Of a stretch of DNA of 64,000 bases, positions 55,795 through 64,000 are shown one piece after another; position 1 is the first letter of the stretch, and each line of letters begins with the position of its first letter. The DNA comes from Maribellus sediminis. Its GTDB lineage: Bacteria; Bacteroidota; Bacteroidia; Bacteroidales; Prolixibacteraceae. The DNA lies in the NCBI RefSeq assembly GCF_011799805.1, contig NZ_WXUB01000001.1, positions 868,001 through 932,000 on the forward strand. The letters run 5' to 3'. The notes below the pieces were generated by a model that ran no database searches, was not told where the DNA came from, and worked only from the letters and a program-made list of their open reading frames with translations. Both the position numbers and the translations under genes were made by a program.

Positions 55795-57210
55795 ATGACG
55801 AACAAAATTAACCAGGATAGGATAGAAGCAATAACTGAGGCGATCATTAAAGTTGCACGTGGCGATTTTTCTGTGCAGGTCCCGGTTACGGATAAATATG
55901 ATCATATTGATGCCCTGGCCATGGGGATTAATATGATGATCGACGACCTGAAACTGAAGGAAGAAACAGATAAGGAAAACGAGCAAATTAAACTCTTAAA
56001 CAAAGAACTCGAGGAAGCAAAATTAAAGGCCGAAGAAAGCGAGCGCCTGAAAATGGCATTTCTGGCAAATATGAGCCACGAGATACGCACCCCGATGAAC
56101 GGGATTCTTGGTTTTGCCGATCTCCTGAAAAGTCATGTCCTGCCTGAAGAAAAGAAGTTGGAGTTTATCGGGCTCATCGAAAAGAGCGGAAATCGTATGC
56201 TGGATATTATTAACGACATTGTTGATATTTCGAGGATCGAATCGAAGCTTGTTACAAAAAATATCAGCACGGTTAACATTAACGATTTACTGGAACAACA
56301 ATACAAATTTTTTAAACCCCGTGCTAAACAAAAAGAACTAAAGCTTTCTCTGCACAAAGGTTTACCGGATGAGAATTCGGTATTGGAAACCGATGGTCAG
56401 AAGTTAAATGCAGTGCTTATTAACCTAGTAAATAACGCGATTAAATATACCAAAACAGGACAGGTTGAGTTTGGCTATGCTATCAGGCAAAACGATGGCC
56501 AAACGAAATTAGAATTCTATGTCCGCGATACCGGTATTGGTATTTCAAAAGAGGATCAGGCACTAATTTTTGATCGCTTTACGAGAAGCAAAAAAGCCGA
56601 TATGGATGCCATTGAAGGTACCGGTCTTGGCCTGGCAATCAGTAAAGCTTATGTTGAAATTCTTGACGGAAAAATCTGGGTGGAAAGTGTCGAAGGAGAA
56701 GGTTCTGTTTTCTATTTCGATGTGCCTGTGACTGAAGATAGCAAAATGTATCAGGCAGTTAGACAGGTAGATAAAACTGACGTTGCAACTATTGATTGTG
56801 CCGGCAAAAAGATCCTTGTCGTTGAAGATGATCCCGTTTCGGGATACTTCCTGAAAATCGCACTACAGGGGCTGTCGAATAATATTCTTGTTGCGCGCGA
56901 CGGGCAGGAAGCTGTAGATATGTTTATGGATAATCCGGATCTCTGCCTTATTCTAATGGACATTTCTCTGCCGAGAATGCGTGGAGATGAAGCCGTTAAA
57001 ATTATCCGGAAAACAAATACAGAAATACCCATTATTGCCCAAACGGCCTATTGCATGGAAGGAGATAAAGAGCACCTTAAAGCAATTGGTTGTAATGATT
57101 ACCTGGGAAAGCCCGTTAAAATGGATTTATTACTGAAAACGGTGCAGAATTATATGGAAAGAGGTTGCACACGGTGTTTAAAATACAAGAGCTCTAACGT
57201 TGAGAAATAG
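55795..57210 (+). CDS. Soluble HAMP-containing hybrid histidine kinase
   Basis: 471 residues with no transmembrane helix. N-terminal ~60 residues resemble a HAMP domain (VARGDFSVQVPVTDKYDHIDAL, then INMMIDDLK) running into a coiled coil. HisKA follows with the acceptor His in ANMSHEIRTPMNGILGF, HATPase (N box VLINLVNNAIKYT, DTGIGIS, GTGLGL), and a C-terminal receiver domain (VVEDDPVSG, phospho-Asp in LILMDISLPRMRG, Lys in GKPVKM). Because no sensor domain is present, the co-transcribed STAS-like protein may supply the signal. No DNA-binding output is linked. Confidence 0.88.
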   Translation: MTNKINQDRIEAITEAIIKVARGDFSVQVPVTDKYDHIDALAMGINMMIDDLKLKEETDKENEQIKLLNKELEEAKLKAEESERLKMAFLANMSHEIRTPMNGILGFADLLKSHVLPEEKKLEFIGLIEKSGNRMLDIINDIVDISRIESKLVTKNISTVNINDLLEQQYKFFKPRAKQKELKLSLHKGLPDENSVLETDGQKLNAVLINLVNNAIKYTKTGQVEFGYAIRQNDGQTKLEFYVRDTGIGISKEDQALIFDRFTRSKKADMDAIEGTGLGLAISKAYVEILDGKIWVESVEGEGSVFYFDVPVTEDSKMYQAVRQVDKTDVATIDCAGKKILVVEDDPVSGYFLKIALQGLSNNILVARDGQEAVDMFMDNPDLCLILMDISLPRMRGDEAVKIIRKTNTEIPIIAQTAYCMEGDKEHLKAIGCNDYLGKPVKMDLLLKTVQNYMERGCTRCLKYKSSNVEK

Positions 57211-57468
57211 CAAAGTTGATACACATAGTTTCATCATTATTTGTTCAATTTTATCGCTTAGCACAATGGTCAGAAAAAATGAAGTTTCAAATTCATTTTA
57301 ACTGGTTGTTCTGATGATAATCCAGGATGCCAGCCTTTTTGGGGTTTAAATAATTTCACTGTTCTGGATTCAGGAAAATCCCTTTTCCTGTTAAGCATAA
57401 ACCTTTAATCATCGAATTTCTTTTATCTTTAACAAGCTTATCAAAATAAGTAAGATAATACAGACTTT

Positions 57469-58290
57469 ATGCATAGTTTTTTCGAGAAATTTCTGGATTA
57501 TAACCCTATTATTTTGGCGCTCTTTGCCACACTATTTACCTGGTTTTTGACCGCATTGGGTGCAGGCATGGTTTTCTTTTTTAAATCGATTAAGAAGAAG
57601 GTGTTGAATTCAATGCTGGGTTTTGCTTCAGGAGTGATGATCGCAGCCAGTTTCTGGTCGTTATTGAATCCTGCCATCGAAATGGCGGAAGGCGGACCAG
57701 TTCCTTCTTGGGTGCCGGCCGTGGTTGGATTCCTGGCAGGCGGTGCATTCTTACTCATTGTCGATAAAACGCTTCCTCACCTTCACCTGGGATTGCCCAG
57801 AGATCAGGCTGAAGGAATCTCCACATCCTGGAAACGAAGTGTATTGCTGGTGCTGGCCATTACCTTGCACAACATCCCCGAAGGTTTGGCGGTTGGTGTG
57901 GCTTTCGGAGCCCTGGCCAATAATCCCGATCCGGCGATGTTAGCCGGAGCTGTGGCATTGGCAATGGGTATAGGTTTACAGAACTTTCCTGAAGGTGCTG
58001 CCGTTTCTATTCCGTTGCGTCGCGAGGGCTTTTCCCGCCTTAAAGCTTTTAACTACGGACAGTTGTCGGGTGTTGTAGAACCGATTGCAGGAGTTCTTGG
58101 TGCTTACCTGGTATTAACCATGGAGCCTTTATTACCATATGCACTTTCTTTTGCTGCCGGAGCCATGATATTTGTGGTGGTAGAAGAACTGATTCCGGAG
58201 TCGCAGTCGGGCAACGAAACCGATCTTTCAACCATTGGTGCAATTTTGGGTTTTGCTACAATGATGCTGCTCGATGTTGCTTTGGGGTAA
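57469..58290 (+). CDS. ZIP-family divalent metal transporter
   Basis: 273 residues, about eight membrane helices, GufA-like ZIP transporter that imports zinc or other divalent cations. Signature helix IV is LHNIPEGLAVGVAFG and helix V is LQNFPEGAAVSIP, both with the metal-binding His/Asn-Glu residues; a His-rich loop (LPHLHLGLP) precedes. The opening IILALFATLFTWFLTALGAG is typical. A TATCTTTA box at 57424-57431 may be its promoter. No metal regulator adjacent. Confidence 0.9.
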   Translation: MHSFFEKFLDYNPIILALFATLFTWFLTALGAGMVFFFKSIKKKVLNSMLGFASGVMIAASFWSLLNPAIEMAEGGPVPSWVPAVVGFLAGGAFLLIVDKTLPHLHLGLPRDQAEGISTSWKRSVLLVLAITLHNIPEGLAVGVAFGALANNPDPAMLAGAVALAMGIGLQNFPEGAAVSIPLRREGFSRLKAFNYGQLSGVVEPIAGVLGAYLVLTMEPLLPYALSFAAGAMIFVVVEELIPESQSGNETDLSTIGAILGFATMMLLDVALG

Positions 58291-58377
58291 TTCTTCTTCA
58301 AAAGTAAAAAGTTAAGGTTTTCGACAACCAAATTTAATCCCGAACGTTGTATTCATGAAACTAAAAATTAAATAATC

Positions 58378-58773
58378 ATGAGTTATTATATTGGAACAAA
58401 AGTTCAGAACAAAAATTTTGATGAAGCCATTGAGTTAGTAACAGCTGAATTGAAAAATGAAGGATTTGGGGTAATTACTGAAGTAGATGTAACAAATACC
58501 TTAAAAAACAAAATTGATGTTGATTTCAAAAAATACCGCATTCTTGGAGCCTGCAATCCAAATTTTGCTTATCAGGCCCTATCTGCAGAAGATAAAATCG
58601 GGATTTTACTCCCATGTAATGTAGTGGTGGAAGAGCACGAAAACGGCGAGGTTGAAGTTTCAGCTGTAGATCCGATCGTGTCAATGAGTTCGGTTGAAAA
58701 TGAAAAACTTGTTGGTTTGGCTACCGAAGTAAAAGAACGACTTACACGGGTGATTGAAAATCTGAAAGCTTAA
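58378..58773 (+). CDS. DUF302 domain protein
   Basis: 131 residues, one DUF302 domain covering the whole protein: FDEAIELVTAELKNEGFGVITEVDVTNTLK, then YRILGACNPNFAYQAL, IGILLPCNVVVEEHENGEVEVS, and a helical end. The central Cys in GACNP and in LPCNV are typical. The function of DUF302 proteins is unknown; links to heme, metals or stress have been proposed. It lies 18 bases upstream of yaaA on the same strand, so they form an operon, possibly related to peroxide or iron stress. Confidence 0.9.
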   Translation: MSYYIGTKVQNKNFDEAIELVTAELKNEGFGVITEVDVTNTLKNKIDVDFKKYRILGACNPNFAYQALSAEDKIGILLPCNVVVEEHENGEVEVSAVDPIVSMSSVENEKLVGLATEVKERLTRVIENLKA

Positions 58774-58791
58774 CCGGATATATTTTATTGT

Positions 58792-59565
58792 ATGTTAATT
58801 GTAATTTCTCCGGCCAAATCGCTGGATTTTGATAGCCCCGCAAAAACGGCTGAGTTTACCATGCCCGAGATGCTGGAAGAATCGGAAAAGCTGATTGCCC
58901 GCCTGAAGAAAATGAGCCCTAAAAAGTTGTCGGAGCTGATGAGTATTTCGGCAACTTTGGGACAATTAAATTACGAACGTTATCAAACCTGGCATCAGCC
59001 GTTCACTCCTGAAAATGCAAAGCAGGCAGTACTTGCTTTCAATGGCGATGTTTACCAGGGACTGGATGCAAGTTGGCTTTCAGGGGAACAATTACATCGG
59101 TTGCAGTCGAAACTGCGTATACTTTCGGGATTATACGGCGTATTAAAGCCGCTTGATCTGATTCAGCCCTATCGCCTCGAAATGGGTACACGATTGAAGT
59201 ACCAACGTTCGGCCGATCTGTATGCTTTCTGGAAAAACAAAATTACACCAAAAGTTAAGCAGGCACTTGCTGAATCAGGTAGTAATGTTCTTATTAACCT
59301 GGCATCAAATGAGTACTTTAAAAGTATAGATATAAAGAAATTGGGCGCTGAAATTGTAACGCCTGAATTCAAGGACCTGAAAAACGGTGAGTACAAAATG
59401 ATTTCGTTTTTTGCAAAAAAGGCGAGGGGATTGATGACTCGTTTTATCCTTGAAAACAACATTGAAAAAGTGGAGGAATTGCAGGCTTTCGATTCGGAAG
59501 GTTATGTGTTTAATCCGCGTCTTTCAAAACCCGGGAAACCGGTATTTACGCGCGACAATTATTAA
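58792..59565 (+). CDS. yaaA: Peroxide stress protein YaaA
   Basis: 257 residues (PF03883). Reduces free intracellular iron during peroxide stress and binds DNA. Diagnostic segments: MLIVISPAKSLDFDSPAK, FNGDVYQGLDASWLSGEQL, LRILSGLYGVLKPLDLIQPYRLEMGTRL-like region, INLASNEYFKSID and AKKARGLMTRFI. Length is normal. Downstream of the DUF302 gene, ending in a terminator. Confidence 0.94.
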   Translation: MLIVISPAKSLDFDSPAKTAEFTMPEMLEESEKLIARLKKMSPKKLSELMSISATLGQLNYERYQTWHQPFTPENAKQAVLAFNGDVYQGLDASWLSGEQLHRLQSKLRILSGLYGVLKPLDLIQPYRLEMGTRLKYQRSADLYAFWKNKITPKVKQALAESGSNVLINLASNEYFKSIDIKKLGAEIVTPEFKDLKNGEYKMISFFAKKARGLMTRFILENNIEKVEELQAFDSEGYVFNPRLSKPGKPVFTRDNY

Positions 59566-59588
59566 GATTAGAGGTCAATAAAAATAGA

Positions 59589-59627
59589 GAAGCCGGAGAT
59601 ACATCACGTATTCCCAGCTTCTTTTTT
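59589..59627 (+). terminator. yaaA terminator
   Basis: GAAGC...GG...ATAC pairs with GTAT...CC...GCTTC (59589-59621), followed by six T at 59622-59627. Confidence 0.75.
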
Positions 59628-59659
59628 ATAAGAATTTTTAGTCGCTTTGCTTATACGAA

Positions 59660-60031
59660 CTAGAACGGCAGATCGTTTGCACCATCTCCTTCCGGTTCCG
59701 GCGGAATATCATCCATTCTAAACTCAGGAGGAGGTTCTGGCATGTTGTTATCCTGGCTCACTCGATCAATTTTCCAGGCATTGACATTGGTAAACCAGCG
59801 GCCGTTGTATTCGCGCGATTCGATGTTAAAAGAAACTTCAACTTCCTGACCCTGACCTACACTGCTGATCATGTCAACTTTGTCGCCAAAAAGTGTAAAG
59901 CAAACTTTCCGGGGAAACTGCTCATCGGTCTCCAGAATAAATTCCTGTTTTTTCCACTCTTTACCGGCCCGGCTAACACCCGACTCCATTTTCAATATTT
60001 GTTCAACTTTTCCTTTTACACTTAATGCCAT
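59660..60031 (-). CDS. DUF3127 single-stranded-DNA-binding-like protein
   Basis: 123 residues. Residues 1-95 look like an OB fold (ALSVKGKVEQILKMESGVSRAG, KQEFILETDEQFPRKVCFTLFGDK, VEVSFNIESREYNGRWFTNVNAW). An acidic, proline-rich tail follows and ends ANDLPF, closely resembling the SSB C-terminal tip that recruits partner proteins. Named DUF3127 (family knowledge). It is probably a nucleic-acid-binding protein specific to Bacteroidota; function unproven. Behind the terminator of the FKBP genes, so separately transcribed. Confidence 0.85.
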   Translation of the reverse strand: MALSVKGKVEQILKMESGVSRAGKEWKKQEFILETDEQFPRKVCFTLFGDKVDMISSVGQGQEVEVSFNIESREYNGRWFTNVNAWKIDRVSQDNNMPEPPPEFRMDDIPPEPEGDGANDLPF

Positions 60032-60062
60032 TCCTGTTTTTTGTTTGAATTTCTGCCAAAAG

Positions 60063-60105
60063 TAAAAAAAAGAAACCCTTTGCCTGAATGAGACAAAGGG
60101 TTTTT
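60063..60105 (-). terminator. Terminator of the FKBP gene pair
   Basis: AAACCCTTTG (60073-60082) and CAAAGGGTTT (60094-60103) form a 10-bp perfect stem; on the minus strand it runs into a T-rich tail. Confidence 0.88.
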
Positions 60106-60149
60106 ATTAACAAGAACAAACAAGCTTTTGCTGTTCTTAGTTATTTGAT

Positions 60150-60860
60150 TTACTTGTCGCCTTTTACAATTTCGAGCAATTCAACTTCGAAAATAAGTGT
60201 TTCGTTCGGGCCGATATCGCCACCGGCACCACGTGGTCCGTAAGCCAGGTTAGAAGGAACATAAACTTTCCATTTCGAACCAACAGGCATTAACTGTAAT
60301 GCTTCAGTCCAACCTGGGATAACACGATTTACACCGAAAACTGCAGGTTCTCCACCTTCAACAGAACTGTCGAAAACTGTTCCATCGATTAAAGTACCAT
60401 GATAATGTACACGAACCTGGTCGGTTGCACTTGGTTTCTCACCGTCGCCTTCTACAAGAATTTCATATTGCAGACCGCTTTCAGTAGTATGTACACCTTC
60501 GCGTGCTTTATTCTCTTCCAGGAATTTATTGCCTTCTTCAAGGTTGCCTTGCGCTTCTTTTTCACTGGCTTCAGTAAAGAATTTCTGGATCAACGCATTA
60601 GCCTCTTCCGGAGTCATTTCGGTTTCTTCGCCCAATGAGGTTTTACGAAAGGCTGCTGCCATCACCTCAATGTTCATTTTATCGTCACCCGGAACGTTCT
60701 CGAGTTGTTGGTTATTATTTGTACCCACCAAAACTCCAATGGCGTAACTTACCGAATCGATTGGAGTTTCAACTTTCACATTCGATGTTCCGCCTTGTTG
60801 ACAAGAAGCTGCAACGATCATAAGTCCAGCTACCACAAGATAAAGAAAACTGTTTTTCAT
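60150..60860 (-). CDS. FKBP-type peptidyl-prolyl isomerase, lipoprotein
   Basis: 236 residues with a lipobox ending at Cys20 (IVAASCQQ). Helical FKBP_N dimerisation part (about 40-120), then the FKBP domain: VRVHYHGTLIDGTVFDSS, AVFGVNRVIPGWTEALQLMPVGSKW and LAYGPRGAGGDIGPNETLIFEVELLEI. Active-site aromatics and Asp are present. Envelope-located prolyl isomerase helping protein folding. Second gene of a pair with the cytosolic paralogue at 60906-61517, about 45 bases apart, which suggests tandem duplication followed by addition or loss of a signal peptide. Confidence 0.93.
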   Translation of the reverse strand: MKNSFLYLVVAGLMIVAASCQQGGTSNVKVETPIDSVSYAIGVLVGTNNNQQLENVPGDDKMNIEVMAAAFRKTSLGEETEMTPEEANALIQKFFTEASEKEAQGNLEEGNKFLEENKAREGVHTTESGLQYEILVEGDGEKPSATDQVRVHYHGTLIDGTVFDSSVEGGEPAVFGVNRVIPGWTEALQLMPVGSKWKVYVPSNLAYGPRGAGGDIGPNETLIFEVELLEIVKGDK

Positions 60861-60905
60861 CTTACTAATTTTTTTGATAACACTTAAGTGATAATTATTA
60901 ATGTT

Positions 60906-61517
60906 TTATAGGATTTCCAATAATTCAACATCGAAAATAAGGGTTGTATTCGGGCCGATAGCACCACCGGCACCACGACTTCCATAAGCCAGGTCAGAAG
61001 GAATATAAAGTCTCCATTTCGAACCTTCCGACATCAATTGCAGTGCTTCTACCCATCCCTGAATAACTCCGTTTACCGGAAACACAGCAGGCTCTCCACG
61101 CTGAACCGAGCTATCGAAAACAGTTCCGTCGATTAAAGTACCGTGGTAGTGGCATTTCACCTGGTTGTTGGCAGTTGGAATGTCGCCGTCACCTTCTTTT
61201 AATACTTCGTATTGTAATCCACTGGGCAACTCAATTACTTCGCTTTTTTTAGCATTCTCAGTTAAAAATGCCAGACCTTCTTCAAGGTTTTTTGCGGCGT
61301 CGCCTTCCTGGCTTTTTGCCATAAATGATTCCAATATCTGGTTAGCGTCTTCCGGGGCTATTTGTGGTTGCTCTCCTGCAAAAACATCTCGCAATGCCGA
61401 AATAAATGCTTCAGGATGAACCTGTTTTACTCCGGATTGAATGAGGTTGGCTGAAATGCTTAAACCGAGTGCGTAACTAAATTTCTCTAACTCGTTATTC
61501 AAATTTATTTGTGCCAT
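60906..61517 (-). CDS. FKBP-type peptidyl-prolyl isomerase, no signal peptide
   Basis: 203 residues, the same two-domain layout as its neighbour (FKBP_N helices, then VKCHYHGTLIDGTVFDSS, VFPVNGVIQGWVEALQLMSEGSKW, LAYGSRGAGGAIGPNTTLIFDVELLEI) but starting MAQINLNNELEKFSYALGLS without an export signal, so cytosolic. First gene of the pair, probably co-transcribed. Confidence 0.92.
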   Translation of the reverse strand: MAQINLNNELEKFSYALGLSISANLIQSGVKQVHPEAFISALRDVFAGEQPQIAPEDANQILESFMAKSQEGDAAKNLEEGLAFLTENAKKSEVIELPSGLQYEVLKEGDGDIPTANNQVKCHYHGTLIDGTVFDSSVQRGEPAVFPVNGVIQGWVEALQLMSEGSKWRLYIPSDLAYGSRGAGGAIGPNTTLIFDVELLEIL

Positions 61518-61770
61518 ATCTTTTTTTAAGATTAGGTGTGCGAAGATAAAGTAATTTTTTAGTAATTAATCGCTTAACACTTTATAATTTGGTGAAGCTT
61601 AGTAATAGATGGCTCTGCCAGCGTTTGAGCGTAATTAATTTGGTTGAGAATATACTTATTACTTCATAAGGCTGTCCGAAGTATTTTACGCTGCGGAAAC
61701 ATTTATATTAAATTGATAGCCGGGCAGCGGAAAGATTCTTATTTTTAGACTTAAAACTATATCACTATCC

Positions 61771-63015
61771 ATGTCGCAGACAACTCTTTTTGCCGAAAAT
61801 GTAAGGATTGCGATGGTTTCGATAAGGAGCAACCTGCTGCGAACCATCTTAACCGTAATGATTATAGCGATTGGAATAACCGCCCTGGTCGGTATTTTAA
61901 CTGCAATCGATTCGATAAAACATTCTATAACCAGCGAGTTGGCTTTTATGGGAGCCAATACATTTTCAATTTCAAGTGGTGGGCTGCGTGTACAGGGAAA
62001 CATACGTTACCGGACCAAAAACCACGCTTATATTTCCTATTATCAGGCAAAAGAGTTTAAAGAAGAATTTGATTTTCCCGTATTAACTTCAATATCCGTA
62101 AACTGTACCAGTACTGCCACATTAAAATGCGGTTCCGAAAAAACCAATCCAAATATTACGGTTCGCGGAATCGACGACAATTACCTTACAACTTCAGGTT
62201 ACGAGATTGAACAGGGGAGAAGTATTGGTATTCACGATATTGAAGGAGGTAGAAATGTTACTTTGATCGGAAGTGCCATTGCCAAACGTCTTTTTAAACA
62301 AGGCGAGAATCCTGTCGATAAGATTATTAGTATTGGTGGTGGAAAATATAAAGTGGTCGGTGTGCTTGCATCAAAGGGAAGTGGTTTCGGGATGAATAAT
62401 GATATGATCTGTTTTATTCCGTACTCCAATGCACGAACTTACTTTTCACGACCGAATATGAATTTCGGAATCCAGGTAAAAGTCGAACAGCCTGAACTAA
62501 TGGATGCGGCCACCGGGCAGGCAGAGGCTGTATTCCGAAATGTCAGAAATTTGCAACCGCTCGATGAAACGGATTTCAATATTGAGAAAAGTGATAACCT
62601 GGCAAAGCTACTTATTGACAACATAAAAAACATTACAATGGTGGCTACAATTATCGGGTTGATTACTTTGTTTGGGGCTGCAGTTGGATTGATGAATATT
62701 ATGTTGGTTTCGGTAACCGAGCGGACCCGGGAGATTGGGGTGCGAAAAGCCATTGGCGCAAAAGGAAAAACCGTGAGGCAACAATTTCTGGTAGAGGCGA
62801 TTGTGGTAGGGCAGATTGGTGGGTTTGTTGGAATTATTATGGGTATACTGATCGGAAACCTGGTATCTACATTAATCAATTCTGCTTTTATCATTCCATG
62901 GGCATGGATTATTTTGGGGGTAATTTTATGTTTTGTGGTTGGTATCATTTCCGGCTACTATCCCGCGCAAAAAGCTGCGAAACTCGATGCAATTGAATCG
63001 TTGCGGTACGAGTAG
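61771..63015 (+). CDS. MacB-like ABC transporter permease
   Basis: 414 residues. Transmembrane helix 1 follows the N-terminal [20 protein letters not shown]; a large extracytoplasmic MacB_PCD domain spans about 45-270. The FtsX permease core has three more helices ([61 protein letters not shown]), with the coupling motif [22 protein letters not shown] and the terminal [19 protein letters not shown]. It is a mechanotransducer-type exporter of lipoproteins, peptides or toxins. No ABC ATPase or membrane-fusion gene is next to it. Confidence 0.92.
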   Translation: MSQTTLFAENVRIAMVSIRSNLLRTILTVMIIAIGITALVGILTAIDSIKHSITSELAFMGANTFSISSGGLRVQGNIRYRTKNHAYISYYQAKEFKEEFDFPVLTSISVNCTSTATLKCGSEKTNPNITVRGIDDNYLTTSGYEIEQGRSIGIHDIEGGRNVTLIGSAIAKRLFKQGENPVDKIISIGGGKYKVVGVLASKGSGFGMNNDMICFIPYSNARTYFSRPNMNFGIQVKVEQPELMDAATGQAEAVFRNVRNLQPLDETDFNIEKSDNLAKLLIDNIKNITMVATIIGLITLFGAAVGLMNIMLVSVTERTREIGVRKAIGAKGKTVRQQFLVEAIVVGQIGGFVGIIMGILIGNLVSTLINSAFIIPWAWIILGVILCFVVGIISGYYPAQKAAKLDAIESLRYE

Positions 63016-63190
63016 TTCAAAGTTCAGTGTTCAAAGTTCAGTGTTCAAAGTTCAAAGTTCGTAGTTTTCAGTCGCAGTCACAGTTTACAGTGCAGGCGAG
63101 TAATTTATTGTAATTGGGTAATTGGGAATTTCCAATCGCAGTGAACAGTTTAATTTTTGTAGTATACAATTTGGCAATTTTACAATTTTG
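63016..63190. repeat. Low-complexity intergenic repeat tract, second copy
   Basis: Starts with four TTCAAAGTTCAGTG-like units (63016-63060), then the 17-mer at 63063-63079 identical to 1634-1650, then A/T-rich CAATTTTACAATTTTGCA words. The rest of the gap to 63423 has no gene apart from the gap terminator. Confidence 0.7.
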
Positions 63191-63377
63191 CATTTTCACC
63201 GCTATCCATTTTCCGATTTAAGCTTATCAGCTTCCAGCTATCGATCTTTGTCTCCTTTCTCAAACATGGCCCAACCCCACCTAAATCTTAAATCGTTAAT
63301 CGAAATTCACAGTTCAAATTTCTGAGTACGTGAGGATGTAATAAAACATTCAGTATCCGAAACTTTGAGAAAGAAAA

Positions 63378-63401
63378 AAAGGGAACCTTTCGATTCCCTT
63401 T
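63378..63401 (-). terminator. gapA terminator
   Basis: AAAGGGAA (63378-63385) pairs with TTCCCTTT (63394-63401) over an 8-base loop; on the minus strand a T run follows. It lies 22 bases after the gapA stop codon. Confidence 0.8.
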
Positions 63402-63423
63402 TATACATTATATATAATGTAAA

Positions 63424-64000
<577 letters not shown>

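Overview
The window comes from a Bacteroidota chromosome, most likely a marine or sediment anaerobe of the Marinilabiliales (Prolixibacteraceae-like; inference). Supporting signs are several promoters of the Bacteroidota type (TTTG, about 16-22 bases, TAnnTTTG), many Sec-exported proteins and lipoproteins with the S-C-K style lipobox, a type IX secretion (T9SS) sorting domain, an S1 sulfatase, glycoside hydrolases of families 29, 36 and 97, and a full set of [FeFe]-hydrogenase maturases. No rRNA, tRNA, CRISPR array, prophage or complete insertion sequence was recognised.

Layout. 1-7300: deoxynucleoside kinase, rpsO-pnp with clear promoter and terminators, and a von Willebrand-like lipoprotein paired with a coiled-coil membrane protein. 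7500-13300: kynureninase and an SGNH hydrolase abutting in one operon, then a giant secreted BNR/VPS10 propeller protein. 13400-25000: hydrogenase maturation region: hydF, two paralogous exported Cys-rich miniproteins, aspA, hydG and a TM1266-type regulator, all on the minus strand. A VIT/vWA T9SS protein and a sigZ-arsM-arsN2 cassette follow, then hydE on the plus strand. 25000-31400: repeat surface protein, SulP transporter, TPR histidine kinase, lyase-like secreted protein. 31400-37900: alpha-L-fucosidase with cutC, miaA, GH97 with an operator-like palindrome at its promoter, acyl-ACP thioesterase. 38000-47400: map, an acidic repeat protein with a U-free leader, an orphan GroES-like protein, patatin, class V aminotransferase, a degraded ParE toxin with intact antitoxin, htpG, a lipoprotein and a saccharopine-dehydrogenase-like enzyme. 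47600-54300: sulfatase, octaheme cytochrome-TPR lipoprotein, GH36. 54500-57200: two tandemly duplicated STAS/SpoIIAA-like proteins, each with its own near-identical promoter, feeding into a soluble HAMP hybrid histidine kinase. 57400-64000: ZIP transporter, DUF302, yaaA, DUF3127, two FKBP isomerases, a MacB-like permease and the 3' part of gapA.

How genes work together. HydE, HydF and HydG build the H-cluster of an [FeFe]-hydrogenase whose structural genes lie outside the window, which implies fermentative or anaerobic hydrogen metabolism. ArsM and ArsN2 detoxify arsenic under a probable SigZ-type sigma factor. The sulfatase, GH29, GH36, GH97 and lyase-like protein point to use of sulfated, fucosylated or galactosylated polysaccharides, but no SusC/SusD pair is present here. 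The best candidates for an undescribed system are the duplicated STAS-like/hybrid-kinase locus and the Cys-rich exported miniproteins inside the hydrogenase maturation cluster. Two cloverleaf-shaped intergenic elements also deserve a genome-wide search.
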